Assembly: GCA_905209085.1 (NCBI GenBank)
Contig: CAJLRM010000001.1
Location: 248,001 to 312,000 of the forward strand
DNA from: an uncultured Eubacteriales bacterium
Lineage (GTDB): Bacteria > Bacillota > Clostridia > Christensenellales > Borkfalkiaceae
DNA: 64,000 nt
Direction of reading: 5' to 3'
Part shown: positions 10,601 to 17,599 of the stretch, in pieces
How positions within the stretch are numbered: the first letter of the stretch is position 1
How the letters are laid out: each line of letters begins with the position of its first letter
Program-made: the position numbers and the translations under genes
The notes under the pieces: generated by a model
Databases searched by the model: none
Told to the model about the DNA's origin: nothing
Seen by the model: only the letters and a program-made list of their open reading frames with translations

Positions 10601-11746
10601 AATCACGTCTATATAATCGATGGTCAGCGAAGACAGTTGTTTTCTTTCCGCGTAGCCGAAAAGCCCCTTTATCGTGTTCGGGCTGCCGTAAATTTCGATG
10701 CGATAGTTATAATTTTTCAAATGCAGACTGTCTATGGAAGTGCTGCCGCCAAAAAGCACGTTTATCCCGGAATAGGAAAGAAACTGATCGATATCGAATC
10801 TTTCAATAGTGTCGCAGTCCATAAACGCATAGTCCTGTATTTCCAGCGTTTTTTCGGCATTGGATATATCGACGAAAGCAAGACTCGTATTCCCTACAAA
10901 GGCGGAGTATCCGATCCGTTCCAAATTTTCCGCCTTTACCTCCCGCAGAGCGACGCAGTGTTCAAACGCCCGCTCGCCGACGTGAGTGACGCTGCCCAGA
11001 TCGAGATATTCCAGACTTTTACAGCCGGAAAACGCCCTCGGCGCCACCTCCGTGACGGGATGTTCCTCTATCTTTTGAGGAATTTCCAGCCGCCGGGGGC
11101 TTCCCCTGTATCCGCTCACGCGGACGGGAGTCGATTCCGAATAATCGGCGTCAAGAAACTCGTATTCGATGCCGTTTTTCAAAAATCCCGTCGCCGTTTC
11201 CTTGAAAGCGTCGAGCTGAAACAAAGTGATGCCGAGTGCGAGAAACAGAGTGATAACCCCGACGAGGCAAAAAACGGAGGCTTTGAACGAACGAATGGAA
11301 ACGGAAAACTTTTTGCCCTTGGTTTTGGACAGATATTCCTCGGCGCCGTGTTTCCTTCGGGGCTTTTCCCCGCCATAGGAAACGATCACGCGCTCTCCCT
11401 TTAAAGAATACGTATACGCCCCGAAATCGGCGGAGAGAATCTCTACGGAAAAGCCGACGCAATCGTCGTCGAGAGCGATTTTCTCGGGCAGCACGAACTG
11501 CGCGTGCGGCGCTCCCCTTTTCACCTCCGCTTCCTCGACAATCGTGCCGAGGTCCGCCCCTTTTGCGCCCGTCTGTCTGATCGACAGCTTTATCCCCGTC
11601 GCCGTTTCCGCGCTGTCATTGGAAAATTTCAGCAACAAAAATTTCCGTCCGTCCTGTCTGACGAACAGATATTGCACGATGGAAACAAAACCGTCCGTTT
11701 CGGAGCGGGGATATGTTCCCTTGGAGATCACTTCGTATCCGCTCAT
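7631..11746 (-). CDS. BspA-type leucine-rich-repeat membrane protein
   Basis: The chosen ATG (11744-11746) overlaps the upstream stop as ATGA and has GGAGG eight nt ahead, giving 1371 residues; a longer frame upstream has no ribosome site. Residues 1-145 form a cytosolic beta-rich domain, residues 156-177 a single TM helix, and about 225-1360 a long run of BspA/LRR_5 repeats with recurring units such as AFSGCKSLEY, AFEHCVAL and AFYNCSSL. Repeat blocks are interrupted by shorter stretches ending in YYALxVY, which themselves recur four times. The topology predicts an N-terminus inside and a very large repeat domain outside, suited to binding a surface ligand, host protein or neighbouring cell. 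The gene is translationally coupled to both neighbours, so it is probably the extracellular receptor or adhesin part of the operon's complex. The ligand cannot be predicted. Confidence 0.88.
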   Translation of the reverse strand: MSGYEVISKGTYPRSETDGFVSIVQYLFVRQDGRKFLLLKFSNDSAETATGIKLSIRQTGAKGADLGTIVEEAEVKRGAPHAQFVLPEKIALDDDCVGFSVEILSADFGAYTYSLKGERVIVSYGGEKPRRKHGAEEYLSKTKGKKFSVSIRSFKASVFCLVGVITLFLALGITLFQLDAFKETATGFLKNGIEYEFLDADYSESTPVRVSGYRGSPRRLEIPQKIEEHPVTEVAPRAFSGCKSLEYLDLGSVTHVGERAFEHCVALREVKAENLERIGYSAFVGNTSLAFVDISNAEKTLEIQDYAFMDCDTIERFDIDQFLSYSGINVLFGGSTSIDSLHLKNYNYRIEIYGSPNTIKGLFGYAERKQLSSLTIDYIDVIPREFCMDCISLTSVEFGYLRDSIVGRDAFRGCKSLTSVSFPHPIAYVYEYAFADTAISAFDAEKLQTIEYGAFSNCASLSSFPLENNWELTEIEGGAFSGSGLESIYIPAQIESIESELFQNCRNLSTVTFPSNSRVKFIGDNAFASCTKLSSISLPAKLEELGENAFEECSAFTECKLPASLTRIRQGAFSRCTSLRSMVVPENVCFIGFGAFKNCSRLESLSVPYVGETEMGNGYLGFIFGAESSGVSWNCVPVSLGKVTVTKATKVPENAFFGCHDIEQILLPAATDEIGAYAFARCTSLKTAPLGENLVKIGERAFYCCEALTSFTLSNKITEIGKFAFTECENLEEVTLPFIGRSRKSSRYFSDIFGGSDSWDNRDIPQSLKKVTLTDETVIPNAAFRYCSMLREITLNEGISEIGEWTFDGCLNLTKINIPASMKQIGIGAFNNCYKLFEVGNFSALKIARGSSENGGIGYYALNVYGPEKAPMKRTEESGYTFAKADEDWYLVGYDENEEELDLPLGFYDDGAYVSRYRIPSYLFIENYLITRAQIPSAVKEIGEYAFEGCASLVSVSFAEDSPLKEIGQYTFFNCLNLRVVELPAALESIESHAFYNCSSLESIALNKKLSSIGADAFLLCFNLVEVYNYSALAVKAGSRDYGLVAYYALAVYDSADGGRIREVTVNGLIFKTYGEKWWLVGYTSCPSALTLDSFEYEGKTISSYSVRRGAFQNCYELTALQIGEAVTSIGENAFQYCGNLTEVVFTEDSRITRIENNTFENCLQLTKLVLPTGLDSIGNSAFSSCGSLKSVTLPKNLQTISADAFGGCRLLHHVYNLSGLPLKEGNRQYGYVAYYALKVSSSLSDAGLEYAEKDGFYFVLCDGKAYLYDSDDFGGMSRIELPNSFEAGGKTVDSYIIKAEAFYNRLFSAVFIPSAVSRIDDSAFVWCYHLTSVYYEGTKKEWEKLTETNTSDCALLSCEIKYSTEESEEI

Positions 11747-12444
11747 CGCCTTTTTCCTCCGACGGATTTTTTTCGATATTTCGTTTTTATAAAGAGGATA
11801 AAGCAGATCAGATTGACGAGTACCGCGCCGAGAGAGAGAAGGATGGTGAAGAGAAAACTGCTCCCCGATTCTATAAAGCTTTCCGCGAAAATCCCGCCGA
11901 ACAGATGCGCGCAGCAAATTTTCAGCAAAAAGATCTCCGCGACGATCAGCGTGCACAGGAGCGCGGCAAACGCTATCCGCCTGCCCTTATTCAAAAGCGC
12001 AGGCTTCCCGGGAATTTTTTTATCGTTGACTTCGTTGAGCGCCAAAGCGACGTAAGAGGTACGTTTCGGAAGCTCCACCTCCCGCGTATATCCCCTTTTT
12101 TCGACGATTTCCCTTACGTTGAGAATCCTGAACATTCTGTCCAGACAGTCGAACAACAGGATATCGTAATCGAGATAGGAAATTTCCTCGTCCAGCCGAC
12201 AGACGATGACTTTTTTTTCACCGCGCTCCGACAGGATATACTGTCTGACGTATTTTCTCATTTCGACGGACGGCTCGAAAAGAATGCTTTTCCCGTTCGG
12301 CTCCTTCACCTTTTTCAGTCCGCGGTCGCTCGGAGGGGTATCGATCTCCCCCTCCTTCAAAAATATGCGGGGAAATACCACCGCGATCAGCGCCGCGAAA
12401 ACGACGAGGGATCCCCCCAATACTATCGACCACACTGCGATCAT
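11743..12444 (-). CDS. Unknown three-TM membrane protein, first gene of the LRR/AAA/transglutaminase operon
   Basis: A 233-residue protein of no family I recognise. It has one N-terminal TM helix (about 4-27), a cytosolic domain of about 125 residues rich in charged residues (including a run around YVRQYILSERGEKKVIV and YDILLFDCLDRM), and two further TM helices (about 158-180 and 195-217) with a basic C-terminal tail. Its stop overlaps the start of the LRR gene as ATGA, so the two proteins are probably made in a fixed ratio and may interact. It is the first gene after the consensus promoter at 12613-12641. A small adaptor or assembly subunit for the large membrane proteins is the simplest reading, but this is inference from context only. 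Confidence 0.75.
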   Translation of the reverse strand: MIAVWSIVLGGSLVVFAALIAVVFPRIFLKEGEIDTPPSDRGLKKVKEPNGKSILFEPSVEMRKYVRQYILSERGEKKVIVCRLDEEISYLDYDILLFDCLDRMFRILNVREIVEKRGYTREVELPKRTSYVALALNEVNDKKIPGKPALLNKGRRIAFAALLCTLIVAEIFLLKICCAHLFGGIFAESFIESGSSFLFTILLSLGAVLVNLICFILFIKTKYRKKSVGGKRR

Positions 12445-12606
12445 TTTTTACCCCCGCGCCCGTCGATTTTTTTGATCGGCGGAATAGACGCGCCCGATAA
12501 GCAAAAAAAGCACCCGCTTTTACGCTTTCGGCTGCATCGTAGGAATCTTTTATTTTTTCAGTTACACGTCGAAAACGTCGGCTGAGCCGCCTTTACGTTT
12601 GCGCTT
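12445..12606 (-). promoter_or_regulatory. Structured 5' leader of the five-gene operon
   Basis: About 160 nt lie between the expected transcription start and the first ATG. On the minus strand the leader has a short CGGC-TCA-GCCG hairpin (12579-12589), two copies of CAGCCGA, and an AAAAGC-GGGT-GCTTTT hairpin running into a T tract (about 12503-12521) that could act as a weak attenuator. It fits no riboswitch class I can name. Confidence 0.35.
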
Positions 12607-12612
12607 AACCAA

Positions 12613-12641
12613 ATTATATCATTTATTTATTGCCGTGTCAA
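12613..12641 (-). promoter_or_regulatory. Consensus sigma-A promoter of the five-gene operon
   Basis: On the minus strand TTGACA (12636-12641), a 17-nt spacer and TATAAT (12613-12618) match the vegetative consensus exactly. It reads toward the three-TM / LRR / GH3 / AAA / transglutaminase genes, suggesting strong constitutive or repressor-controlled expression. Confidence 0.85.
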
Positions 12642-13055
12642 TAGGATTGTGAAAAATCGAGAAATTCGTTCCCTTTCCCCGCGCGATATTATTTTCCATA
12701 TTCCTCAAATTCAGGAGTTTTTTACTTTTCCGAACAATTTTTCCACGCCTTTCGCCCCCTGCCAAGCTATTTTTCTTTGAAAAAGAGCGTTACACCTAGT
12801 CGATGCAAAAATTTTTTATTTCTGCCTCCTTTATAGAAAAAGGCCAATGTCCGATAAGACACAGCCTGTTTTGCCCCTTTATCTCCGCCGGGCGTTCTGA
12901 CAGAAAAAGTCCCGCCCTCCCCCGACTTAAAAGTCGGTAATCCGCGTTAGTTTTTTAGTTTTGCGATTCCGCTCAGGTAATTTTTCTGTTCTGAACCGTG
13001 CGGCGAGAGCGCTTTTTGACGCCTGATGCCGTGCCGCCGGAGCGAAATTCTAAGC
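12642..13055. other. Spacer without a supportable gene
   Basis: About 410 nt between the operon promoter and the lipase gene's 3' end. It holds only a short CCGACTT/AAGTCGG inverted repeat near 12930. No coding frame or RNA gene is convincing. Confidence 0.4.
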
Positions 13056-13880
13056 TCAAAAACCTTTTTCGTACAAAGTGTCGGCTATGTTCGCGTATAC
13101 CTCCAATATATCGCAGATTCCGTCGCCCGTCTTTTTAGTGAATTTTCTCCTTCTCAGATCGACTTCATCGCAATGGGAGATTCCCCGTTTGGAATTGCTT
13201 TTGACCACCCCTTTAAAATCTCCCCAAGCGGCGGATTTCGGCGTAACGAGTCCGTCGTTTTCTCCTTCCAATAAGCGAATGATCAGATGAGGAAGCCACA
13301 AAAAGATATCTCGCTTCATAACAAACGCGTAGCTTTGATAATAGACGTTTTCGCTGTCGGGATTATTTCTATTAAAAATTTTGGCGCTGTCGGCCCTGAA
13401 AGAGAGATAGGCCTGATAGGCGTGCGGATTTTTATCGCCCATGATCCGCATCCAGACGTTCATAAAAAAGCCGGCGATTTTTAAGAGAAAATCGGGGATC
13501 TTCTCTATCGTTTCAGAGCCGCGGTGCGGAGTGCTTATCGTCGTCAGCGAAGCGACCTTATCCGCCGTTTTCAGCGTCGAGATCAAATATCTCGCTTCGA
13601 GTCCTCCCTTCGAATGAGCAATCAAGTTTACTTTTTCCGCGCCCGTTTCCCGCAAAATTTCCTCGATTCTTTCCTTTAAAAAGAGAGCGTTATCCTCTAT
13701 CGTTCCGCTGCTGTCCTGCTTTCCGTAAAATACCGCGCAGCCTTTCTCTTCCAAAAGTTTGGGAATCCTTCCCCAATAATTGATCCTCTTTCCGTCCCTG
13801 AATCCGAATCCGTGCACCAGCATGACGGGATACTGTAAAGAATGTGCCGTTTTCTTCGTTTTTGTCGTTTCGTCGCTCAC
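13056..13880 (-). CDS. Triacylglycerol lipase-like alpha/beta hydrolase
   Basis: A 274-residue serine hydrolase. The nucleophile elbow is AHSKGG (Ser about 100), preceded by the oxyanion strand VMLVHGFGFRDG. The acid is probably Asp in GENDGLV and the base His in ISHCDEVD, all in the order of bacterial class I lipases. There is no signal peptide, so it may be cytosolic or peripheral. The start is a GTG (13878-13880) after a weak GAGGGTG site; an in-frame stop just upstream rules out a longer form. It is monocistronic, with its own promoter at 13938-13966. The closest family is esterase/lipase acting on acyl esters; the natural substrate is not evident. Confidence 0.82.
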   Translation of the reverse strand: MSDETTKTKKTAHSLQYPVMLVHGFGFRDGKRINYWGRIPKLLEEKGCAVFYGKQDSSGTIEDNALFLKERIEEILRETGAEKVNLIAHSKGGLEARYLISTLKTADKVASLTTISTPHRGSETIEKIPDFLLKIAGFFMNVWMRIMGDKNPHAYQAYLSFRADSAKIFNRNNPDSENVYYQSYAFVMKRDIFLWLPHLIIRLLEGENDGLVTPKSAAWGDFKGVVKSNSKRGISHCDEVDLRRRKFTKKTGDGICDILEVYANIADTLYEKGF

Positions 13881-13937
13881 CTGTCCACCCTCGTTTTTTC
13901 AGGTTAACTCCTTTCCCGAAAAAATTTATCCGTTCCC

Positions 13938-13966
13938 AGTATATCTCCTTTGACAAAAATCGTCAA
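13938..13966 (-). promoter_or_regulatory. Promoter of the lipase-like gene
   Basis: TTGACG (13961-13966), 17 nt, TATACT (13938-13943) on the minus strand, about 60 nt before the GTG start. Confidence 0.7.
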
Positions 13967-14410
13967 GCAAAAAAAGCAAAGACACCGAAAAACAATCGCA
14001 CTTAAAGAGCGCGCCGAAAAAAATCCGCGGATTCGGGCCTTTTTGAAGGATAGCCGACGGCTCGGCCGCCTTTTTTAAAGAAACGCAGGTTTTTTAAAGG
14101 TGCGAGTAGAATCGGCCGGCTCGTCCCTTTTTAGGAGAAACGAAAGGCGGGATTCGAGCCCTTGGAGCGTCGCGGAGAATTCCTCTTCTCTCTGTATGGC
14201 TGAGTGCGATTGATAGGTCAAACCCCAAAATCACCTTTTTTTATACCCTTTCGGGTACTTTTTTGTCATTTTCCGCCGCCCGTTCGGATTATTGATAGTC
14301 CTATCTATTACCGCAAGGAATTTTTGAAATTTTGCTTGTCTTGGTGCCATTTTGGCACTTTTTAATATTTAATATTTCTTGTCTTCTAAATAATCTATCA
14401 ACGAAATATT
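13967..14410. other. Spacer at the left border of the A+T-rich island
   Basis: About 440 nt with no supportable gene. It contains plus-direction hairpins with T tracts: TACCC-TTTC-GGGTA followed by CTTTTTT (about 14248-14267), and GTGCC-ATTTT-GGCAC followed by TTTTT (about 14344-14364). Composition changes from G+C-rich to A+T-rich near 14.23 kb. Confidence 0.45.
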
Positions 14411-15667
14411 TTAGATATATTCAATAGGCAAAACCACCAAATCCTCTTTCAAATAAAGTTTGTCATCATACAGACATACAATCGCGCCCATACCACGCTT
14501 TTTATCTATATCTTTATCTAAAACGTCAAACGCATCTGCCATACTCTTCATCGGTTTTGCGCTTTTTTTAATTTCAATCGGATACAAAACTCCATTTTCT
14601 TCTATGATGAAATCTATTTCGTTTTCCGTTTCAACAGTTTCGCCGTTTTGTTTAATCCTCTTTTTATCTTTCCCGCGATAATAGAATACGCTGAAATTAT
14701 ATTCAAGTCCTTCGTTTATAAAAGATTTAATAATCTCGTTTATAACGAAAGTTTCAAACATATTGCCCGCAACCGCACTGTTTTCAAGCGCTTCGTAATT
14801 GTTCCAGCGCGTAAGATAGCAGGCAAGCCCCGTATCTCTAAAATAAATCTTAGGCGTTTTTATCGCCCTCGTTAAATGGCTGGAATAATATGGCTGCAAA
14901 ATAAATACAATGCCCGTTTTCTCTAATACGGAAATCCAATTTTTTATGGTCGCTTGCGTTACGCCAACCTCTTCCGATATACTTGCATAGTTAAGAATTT
15001 GCCCCGTTCTTGCCGCAACCGAAGTTAAAAATCTTGTAAAGGCTATTTCGTCCTTAATTTCTATTTCATCTTTTATATCCCTTTCCAAATAAGTCCTAAC
15101 GTATGACGAATAGAAATCCACCCACTCTCTTTCCGTTACGTAAAGTTCCGGATATGCACCACGATGAATGTTTTGCCAAATATTATCGTACGGTTTAACT
15201 TCTTTTTCTCTTGCCGCTATATATTCTTCGGTTGGAACAAAATGCTTGTTAAAAGATATATCGTTAATTTCACGCATAGACAAGCCTTGAAGTTCTAAAA
15301 TACTAACGCGGCCGGCCAAAGACTCCTTGGCTTTATCCATAAGTTTCATTTGTTGCGAACCCGTTAAATAGTAGTTTTCGTATCTATTTTCTTTATCGCA
15401 TTCTATTTTTATATACGGAAACAACTCTTTTGCGTACTGAACCTCATCAAAAATCGAAGGCTTTGCTGCGTTTTTTAAAAAAAGTTTAGGGTCGTCTAAT
15501 GCAGAGGTCAACAAAACCTTATCGTCAAATGTATAATATTTAACGTCGCTGTAAATTTCTTTCAGTAACGTTGATTTACCGACTTGTCTCGGTCCCGTAA
15601 GCAATAAACACCTACTATTCTTTGCTCTTTTTTTAAGAATTTCAGTGATACTTCTCTTGATATACAT
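14411..15667 (-). CDS. AAA_14/DUF4143 family ATPase
   Basis: A 418-residue protein with the standard DUF4143 layout. Walker A is GPRQVGKST (25-33), Walker B SIFDEVQ (71-77), with an arginine-containing sensor segment around YYLTGSQQ. A winged-helix segment (about 225-252, SEEVGVTQATIKNW) follows, and a C-terminal PD-(D/E)xK-like fold shows EIDFII then YPIEIKKS. The family is abundant in gut anaerobes, often mobile, and its biological role is not firmly known. The gene is A+T-rich compared with the genes outside the island. It has its own promoter (15710-15738) overlapped by an inverted repeat, so it may be controlled by its own winged-helix or by a local regulator. Confidence 0.88.
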   Translation of the reverse strand: MYIKRSITEILKKRAKNSRCLLLTGPRQVGKSTLLKEIYSDVKYYTFDDKVLLTSALDDPKLFLKNAAKPSIFDEVQYAKELFPYIKIECDKENRYENYYLTGSQQMKLMDKAKESLAGRVSILELQGLSMREINDISFNKHFVPTEEYIAAREKEVKPYDNIWQNIHRGAYPELYVTEREWVDFYSSYVRTYLERDIKDEIEIKDEIAFTRFLTSVAARTGQILNYASISEEVGVTQATIKNWISVLEKTGIVFILQPYYSSHLTRAIKTPKIYFRDTGLACYLTRWNNYEALENSAVAGNMFETFVINEIIKSFINEGLEYNFSVFYYRGKDKKRIKQNGETVETENEIDFIIEENGVLYPIEIKKSAKPMKSMADAFDVLDKDIDKKRGMGAIVCLYDDKLYLKEDLVVLPIEYI

Positions 15668-15684
15668 AACGCCCTCCCTAAAAA

Positions 15685-15721
15685 TGCGACTAATCTATAC
15701 CGCAACTATATTTTAGTCGCA
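15685..15721. repeat. Inverted repeat overlapping the DUF4143 promoter
   Basis: Perfect 9-bp arms TGCGACTAA (15685-15693) and TTAGTCGCA (15713-15721). The right arm overlaps the -10 box of the minus-strand promoter, so this is a likely operator. A 20-nt near-copy of its right part lies at 15849-15868, next to the 3' end of hipA. Confidence 0.7.
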
Positions 15722-15738
15722 AAATAAGTTTTTGTCAA
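15710..15738 (-). promoter_or_regulatory. Promoter of the DUF4143 ATPase gene
   Basis: TTGACA (15733-15738), 17 nt, TAAAAT (15710-15715) on the minus strand; the ATG at 15667 has GGGAGGG ahead of it. Confidence 0.75.
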
Positions 15739-15848
15739 GCCTTTTTAGTCTATCTTACAAATTTTATTGCCCATTATCAATAAACGTTAAGAAAAAGCCT
15801 TTAAGCATTCTTTTTTACATTACCCCTTTCGGGTACTTTTAGAATGTT

Positions 15849-15868
15849 GCGACTATATTTTCGTCGCA
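15849..15868. repeat. Second copy of the GCGACTATATTTT motif
   Basis: Twenty nt differing at two positions from 15702-15721, and itself an imperfect GCGAC/GTCGC palindrome. It lies just past the hipA stop and beside another TACCC-TTTC-GGGTA-type hairpin (about 15824-15838). Confidence 0.6.
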
Positions 15869-15875
15869 CTTTTGC

Positions 15876-17138
15876 TTATATTTGCGTTGCCCCAAAAGCA
15901 GGCTTCATATATTCGATAGAACTCTTACTCAATCCGTTCTTCTCGGCAATTATACGCCAATTATCGCACACCGTTACCAACACGCCTTTAGCTAACTCTA
16001 CCGCATCTTTTTTATCTATCCCAAACTTCTCACAAACCTCTATTGCCAAATCAACGGACAGCGCATTGTCTTCTTCCGTAACATTAAGCGATAACGCGTC
16101 TTTATCTAAATTCGGGTTTACGTCGTATACGGGAGATAATCTCCACCCGTTTTCCGTCAAAATAAAACCGTGATTTCTTAAATGGTCGTCTGTGTTAGAA
16201 ACCGCAATATTAAATACAATTCTCTTCCAAAGCTCTATTAAATCTTTTTCAGGATTTGCTCCGTTAGCCCTAATAAACGCCGCAATATCCAAATACCCTA
16301 TTCCGCCGGACGAATTATCTCCGTCTTTTTTGCCAAGCGCCGTCATTGCTGACATAAAGTGAATTCTCTTATTCCCCTCTCTATCAAAACGTTTTACTAA
16401 AAACGTGCTACCAAGTTTAGAAAATTTCATCAGTTGCGAATCGGGAACGTTAAGTCCACATAACTTCGCCAAATCCATAACCGTCTTTTCCCAAGCGCCG
16501 ATATCGTATTCGTCGTTTTTGGAAGGAAATTTCGCAATCCAAAGACTTTCGTCAACGTCTTTAATCGTAGCTTTCGGTCTTGCTCCGCCCAAAGAAGAGC
16601 CCGGAGCAAGCAAAAGTTTTAACCATTTACCCTCCAACAAATTTTCTTCTTTTTCAAATTGCCTTGACGCTTCTTCTAACGTTCTTAAACTTTCAAAAGG
16701 CGGCGTTGACAATTCCCTTTCCGCCGAGAGATATTCCCCGTCTTCTTCCAAAGAAAAGCGCAATGCGCCCATGCGCGCCTCGTCAAAAACGCCCAATAAA
16801 TAATCAGCCTCATATAACGTCTTTACTTTGGGCAATTTTTGTTCTTCCGCTCTGATTCTTTCTCTGCGTTTCATTAAAAGCCTGCCCCACCTATCGGGCG
16901 CAGTATCTGAAAAAACGCCAAAGCTGCTTTTATCCATCGGCAAATATTGTCTTCCCTTATAAGGTTGTAAATCGTAGTCGAAAAAATAACAGAAAAGAGG
17001 GCTTGTAAAAAACGCATCGTCATATTCGAACGAGAACTTTTCTTTTCCCTTTTGATAATCGACAAAAAGACAGCCAACCTTAAATTTTTCGTCAACATTA
17101 TTATCAAAATATACGTGTATTTTTATGGTCTGCGACAT
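15876..17138 (-). CDS. hipA: HipA-type serine/threonine kinase toxin
   Basis: A 420-residue HipA-family kinase. Visible features are an N-terminal subdomain with DTAPDRWGR, the phosphate-binding loop GSSLGGARPKA (180-190), the ATP-contacting Lys203 in WIAKFPS, the catalytic loop NTDDHLRNHG (315-324) and the metal-binding Asp339 in SPVYDV, all in HipA order. HipA kinases phosphorylate translation targets such as glutamyl-tRNA synthetase and induce growth arrest; the target here is unknown. It starts 3 nt after the hipB stop, as expected for a co-translated antitoxin-toxin pair. The ATP-loop serines that are autophosphorylated in known HipA proteins are present. The gene is A+T-rich and belongs to the island. 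Confidence 0.92.
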   Translation of the reverse strand: MSQTIKIHVYFDNNVDEKFKVGCLFVDYQKGKEKFSFEYDDAFFTSPLFCYFFDYDLQPYKGRQYLPMDKSSFGVFSDTAPDRWGRLLMKRRERIRAEEQKLPKVKTLYEADYLLGVFDEARMGALRFSLEEDGEYLSAERELSTPPFESLRTLEEASRQFEKEENLLEGKWLKLLLAPGSSLGGARPKATIKDVDESLWIAKFPSKNDEYDIGAWEKTVMDLAKLCGLNVPDSQLMKFSKLGSTFLVKRFDREGNKRIHFMSAMTALGKKDGDNSSGGIGYLDIAAFIRANGANPEKDLIELWKRIVFNIAVSNTDDHLRNHGFILTENGWRLSPVYDVNPNLDKDALSLNVTEEDNALSVDLAIEVCEKFGIDKKDAVELAKGVLVTVCDNWRIIAEKNGLSKSSIEYMKPAFGATQI

Positions 17139-17141
17139 ACT

Positions 17142-17465
17142 TTAATCCCCCTTCTTTTTAGGCGCTCTTTGTCTGGTAGGCAAATTTAAATCTTGAAGCG
17201 TCCTACCCAGTTTATCGTCTTGCGCAACCAACAATAAATCTTTATCCATATTATTCAGTGCATGCAAAACGGCGGCGTAATATCCTATCGCAACGGAAGG
17301 ACTCCCTTTTTCAATAGCCCAAACCGTCGCCCTGCTTATATTTGCGCGAGCCGCGACAAGCTCAACGGATAAATTTCTTCTTAATCTCGCCAACTTGATT
17401 TGTTCGCCCATTTGCTCCAAAATCTTAATCGTATCCGGAAATAACTGAACCGTCTTCTTTCTCAT
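17142..17465 (-). CDS. hipB: HipB-type XRE antitoxin/repressor
   Basis: A 107-residue protein with a helix-turn-helix at about 22-75 (IKLARLRRNLSVELVAARA, then ISRATVWAIEKGSPS). It directly precedes hipA, so it should neutralise the kinase and repress the operon. The ATG follows AGAGGAT at good spacing. The promoter carries two ATAGACGTT elements 31 bp apart, which are the probable binding sites. The basic tail (PTRQRAPKKKGD) may be flexible. Its length is somewhat above E. coli HipB. Confidence 0.9.
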   Translation of the reverse strand: MRKKTVQLFPDTIKILEQMGEQIKLARLRRNLSVELVAARANISRATVWAIEKGSPSVAIGYYAAVLHALNNMDKDLLLVAQDDKLGRTLQDLNLPTRQRAPKKKGD

Positions 17466-17496
17466 AACAGCATCCTCTTTACATTTAACATTTATT

Positions 17497-17525
17497 ATTA
17501 TAGACGTTTTATATTATTTTGTCAA
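17497..17525 (-). promoter_or_regulatory. Consensus promoter of hipBA
   Basis: TTGACA (17520-17525), 17 nt, TATAAT (17497-17502) on the minus strand, a perfect vegetative consensus that would need tight repression. Confidence 0.85.
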
Positions 17526-17539
17526 TAGTAATAGACGTT
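17500..17539. promoter_or_regulatory. Probable HipB operator: two direct repeats flanking the -35 region
   Basis: ATAGACGTT occurs at 17500-17508 (overlapping the -10) and at 17531-17539 (upstream of the -35), 31 bp apart, close to three helical turns, so two dimers could bind the same DNA face. Confidence 0.55.
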
Positions 17540-17599
17540 ATAACAAAAAATTTTTACAAACAAACTGCCATTATAAAAAATCGACGCAATGATTATCTC

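Noticed and set aside
12445..12606. Riboswitch such as c-di-GMP class I in the operon leader
   Set aside because: Fragments such as GCAAAC and GTAAAGGC are suggestive, but the required tetraloop and receptor helices are absent.
12840..12890. Minus-strand CAGGCTGTGTCTTAT sequence resembling an insertion-sequence end
   Set aside because: Only one end is present and no transposase remnant adjoins it.
14120..14175. Minus-strand GGGCTCGAATCCC resembling a tRNA T-arm near the island border
   Set aside because: The loop lacks the TTC start, and no anticodon or D arm or CCA end can be folded around it.
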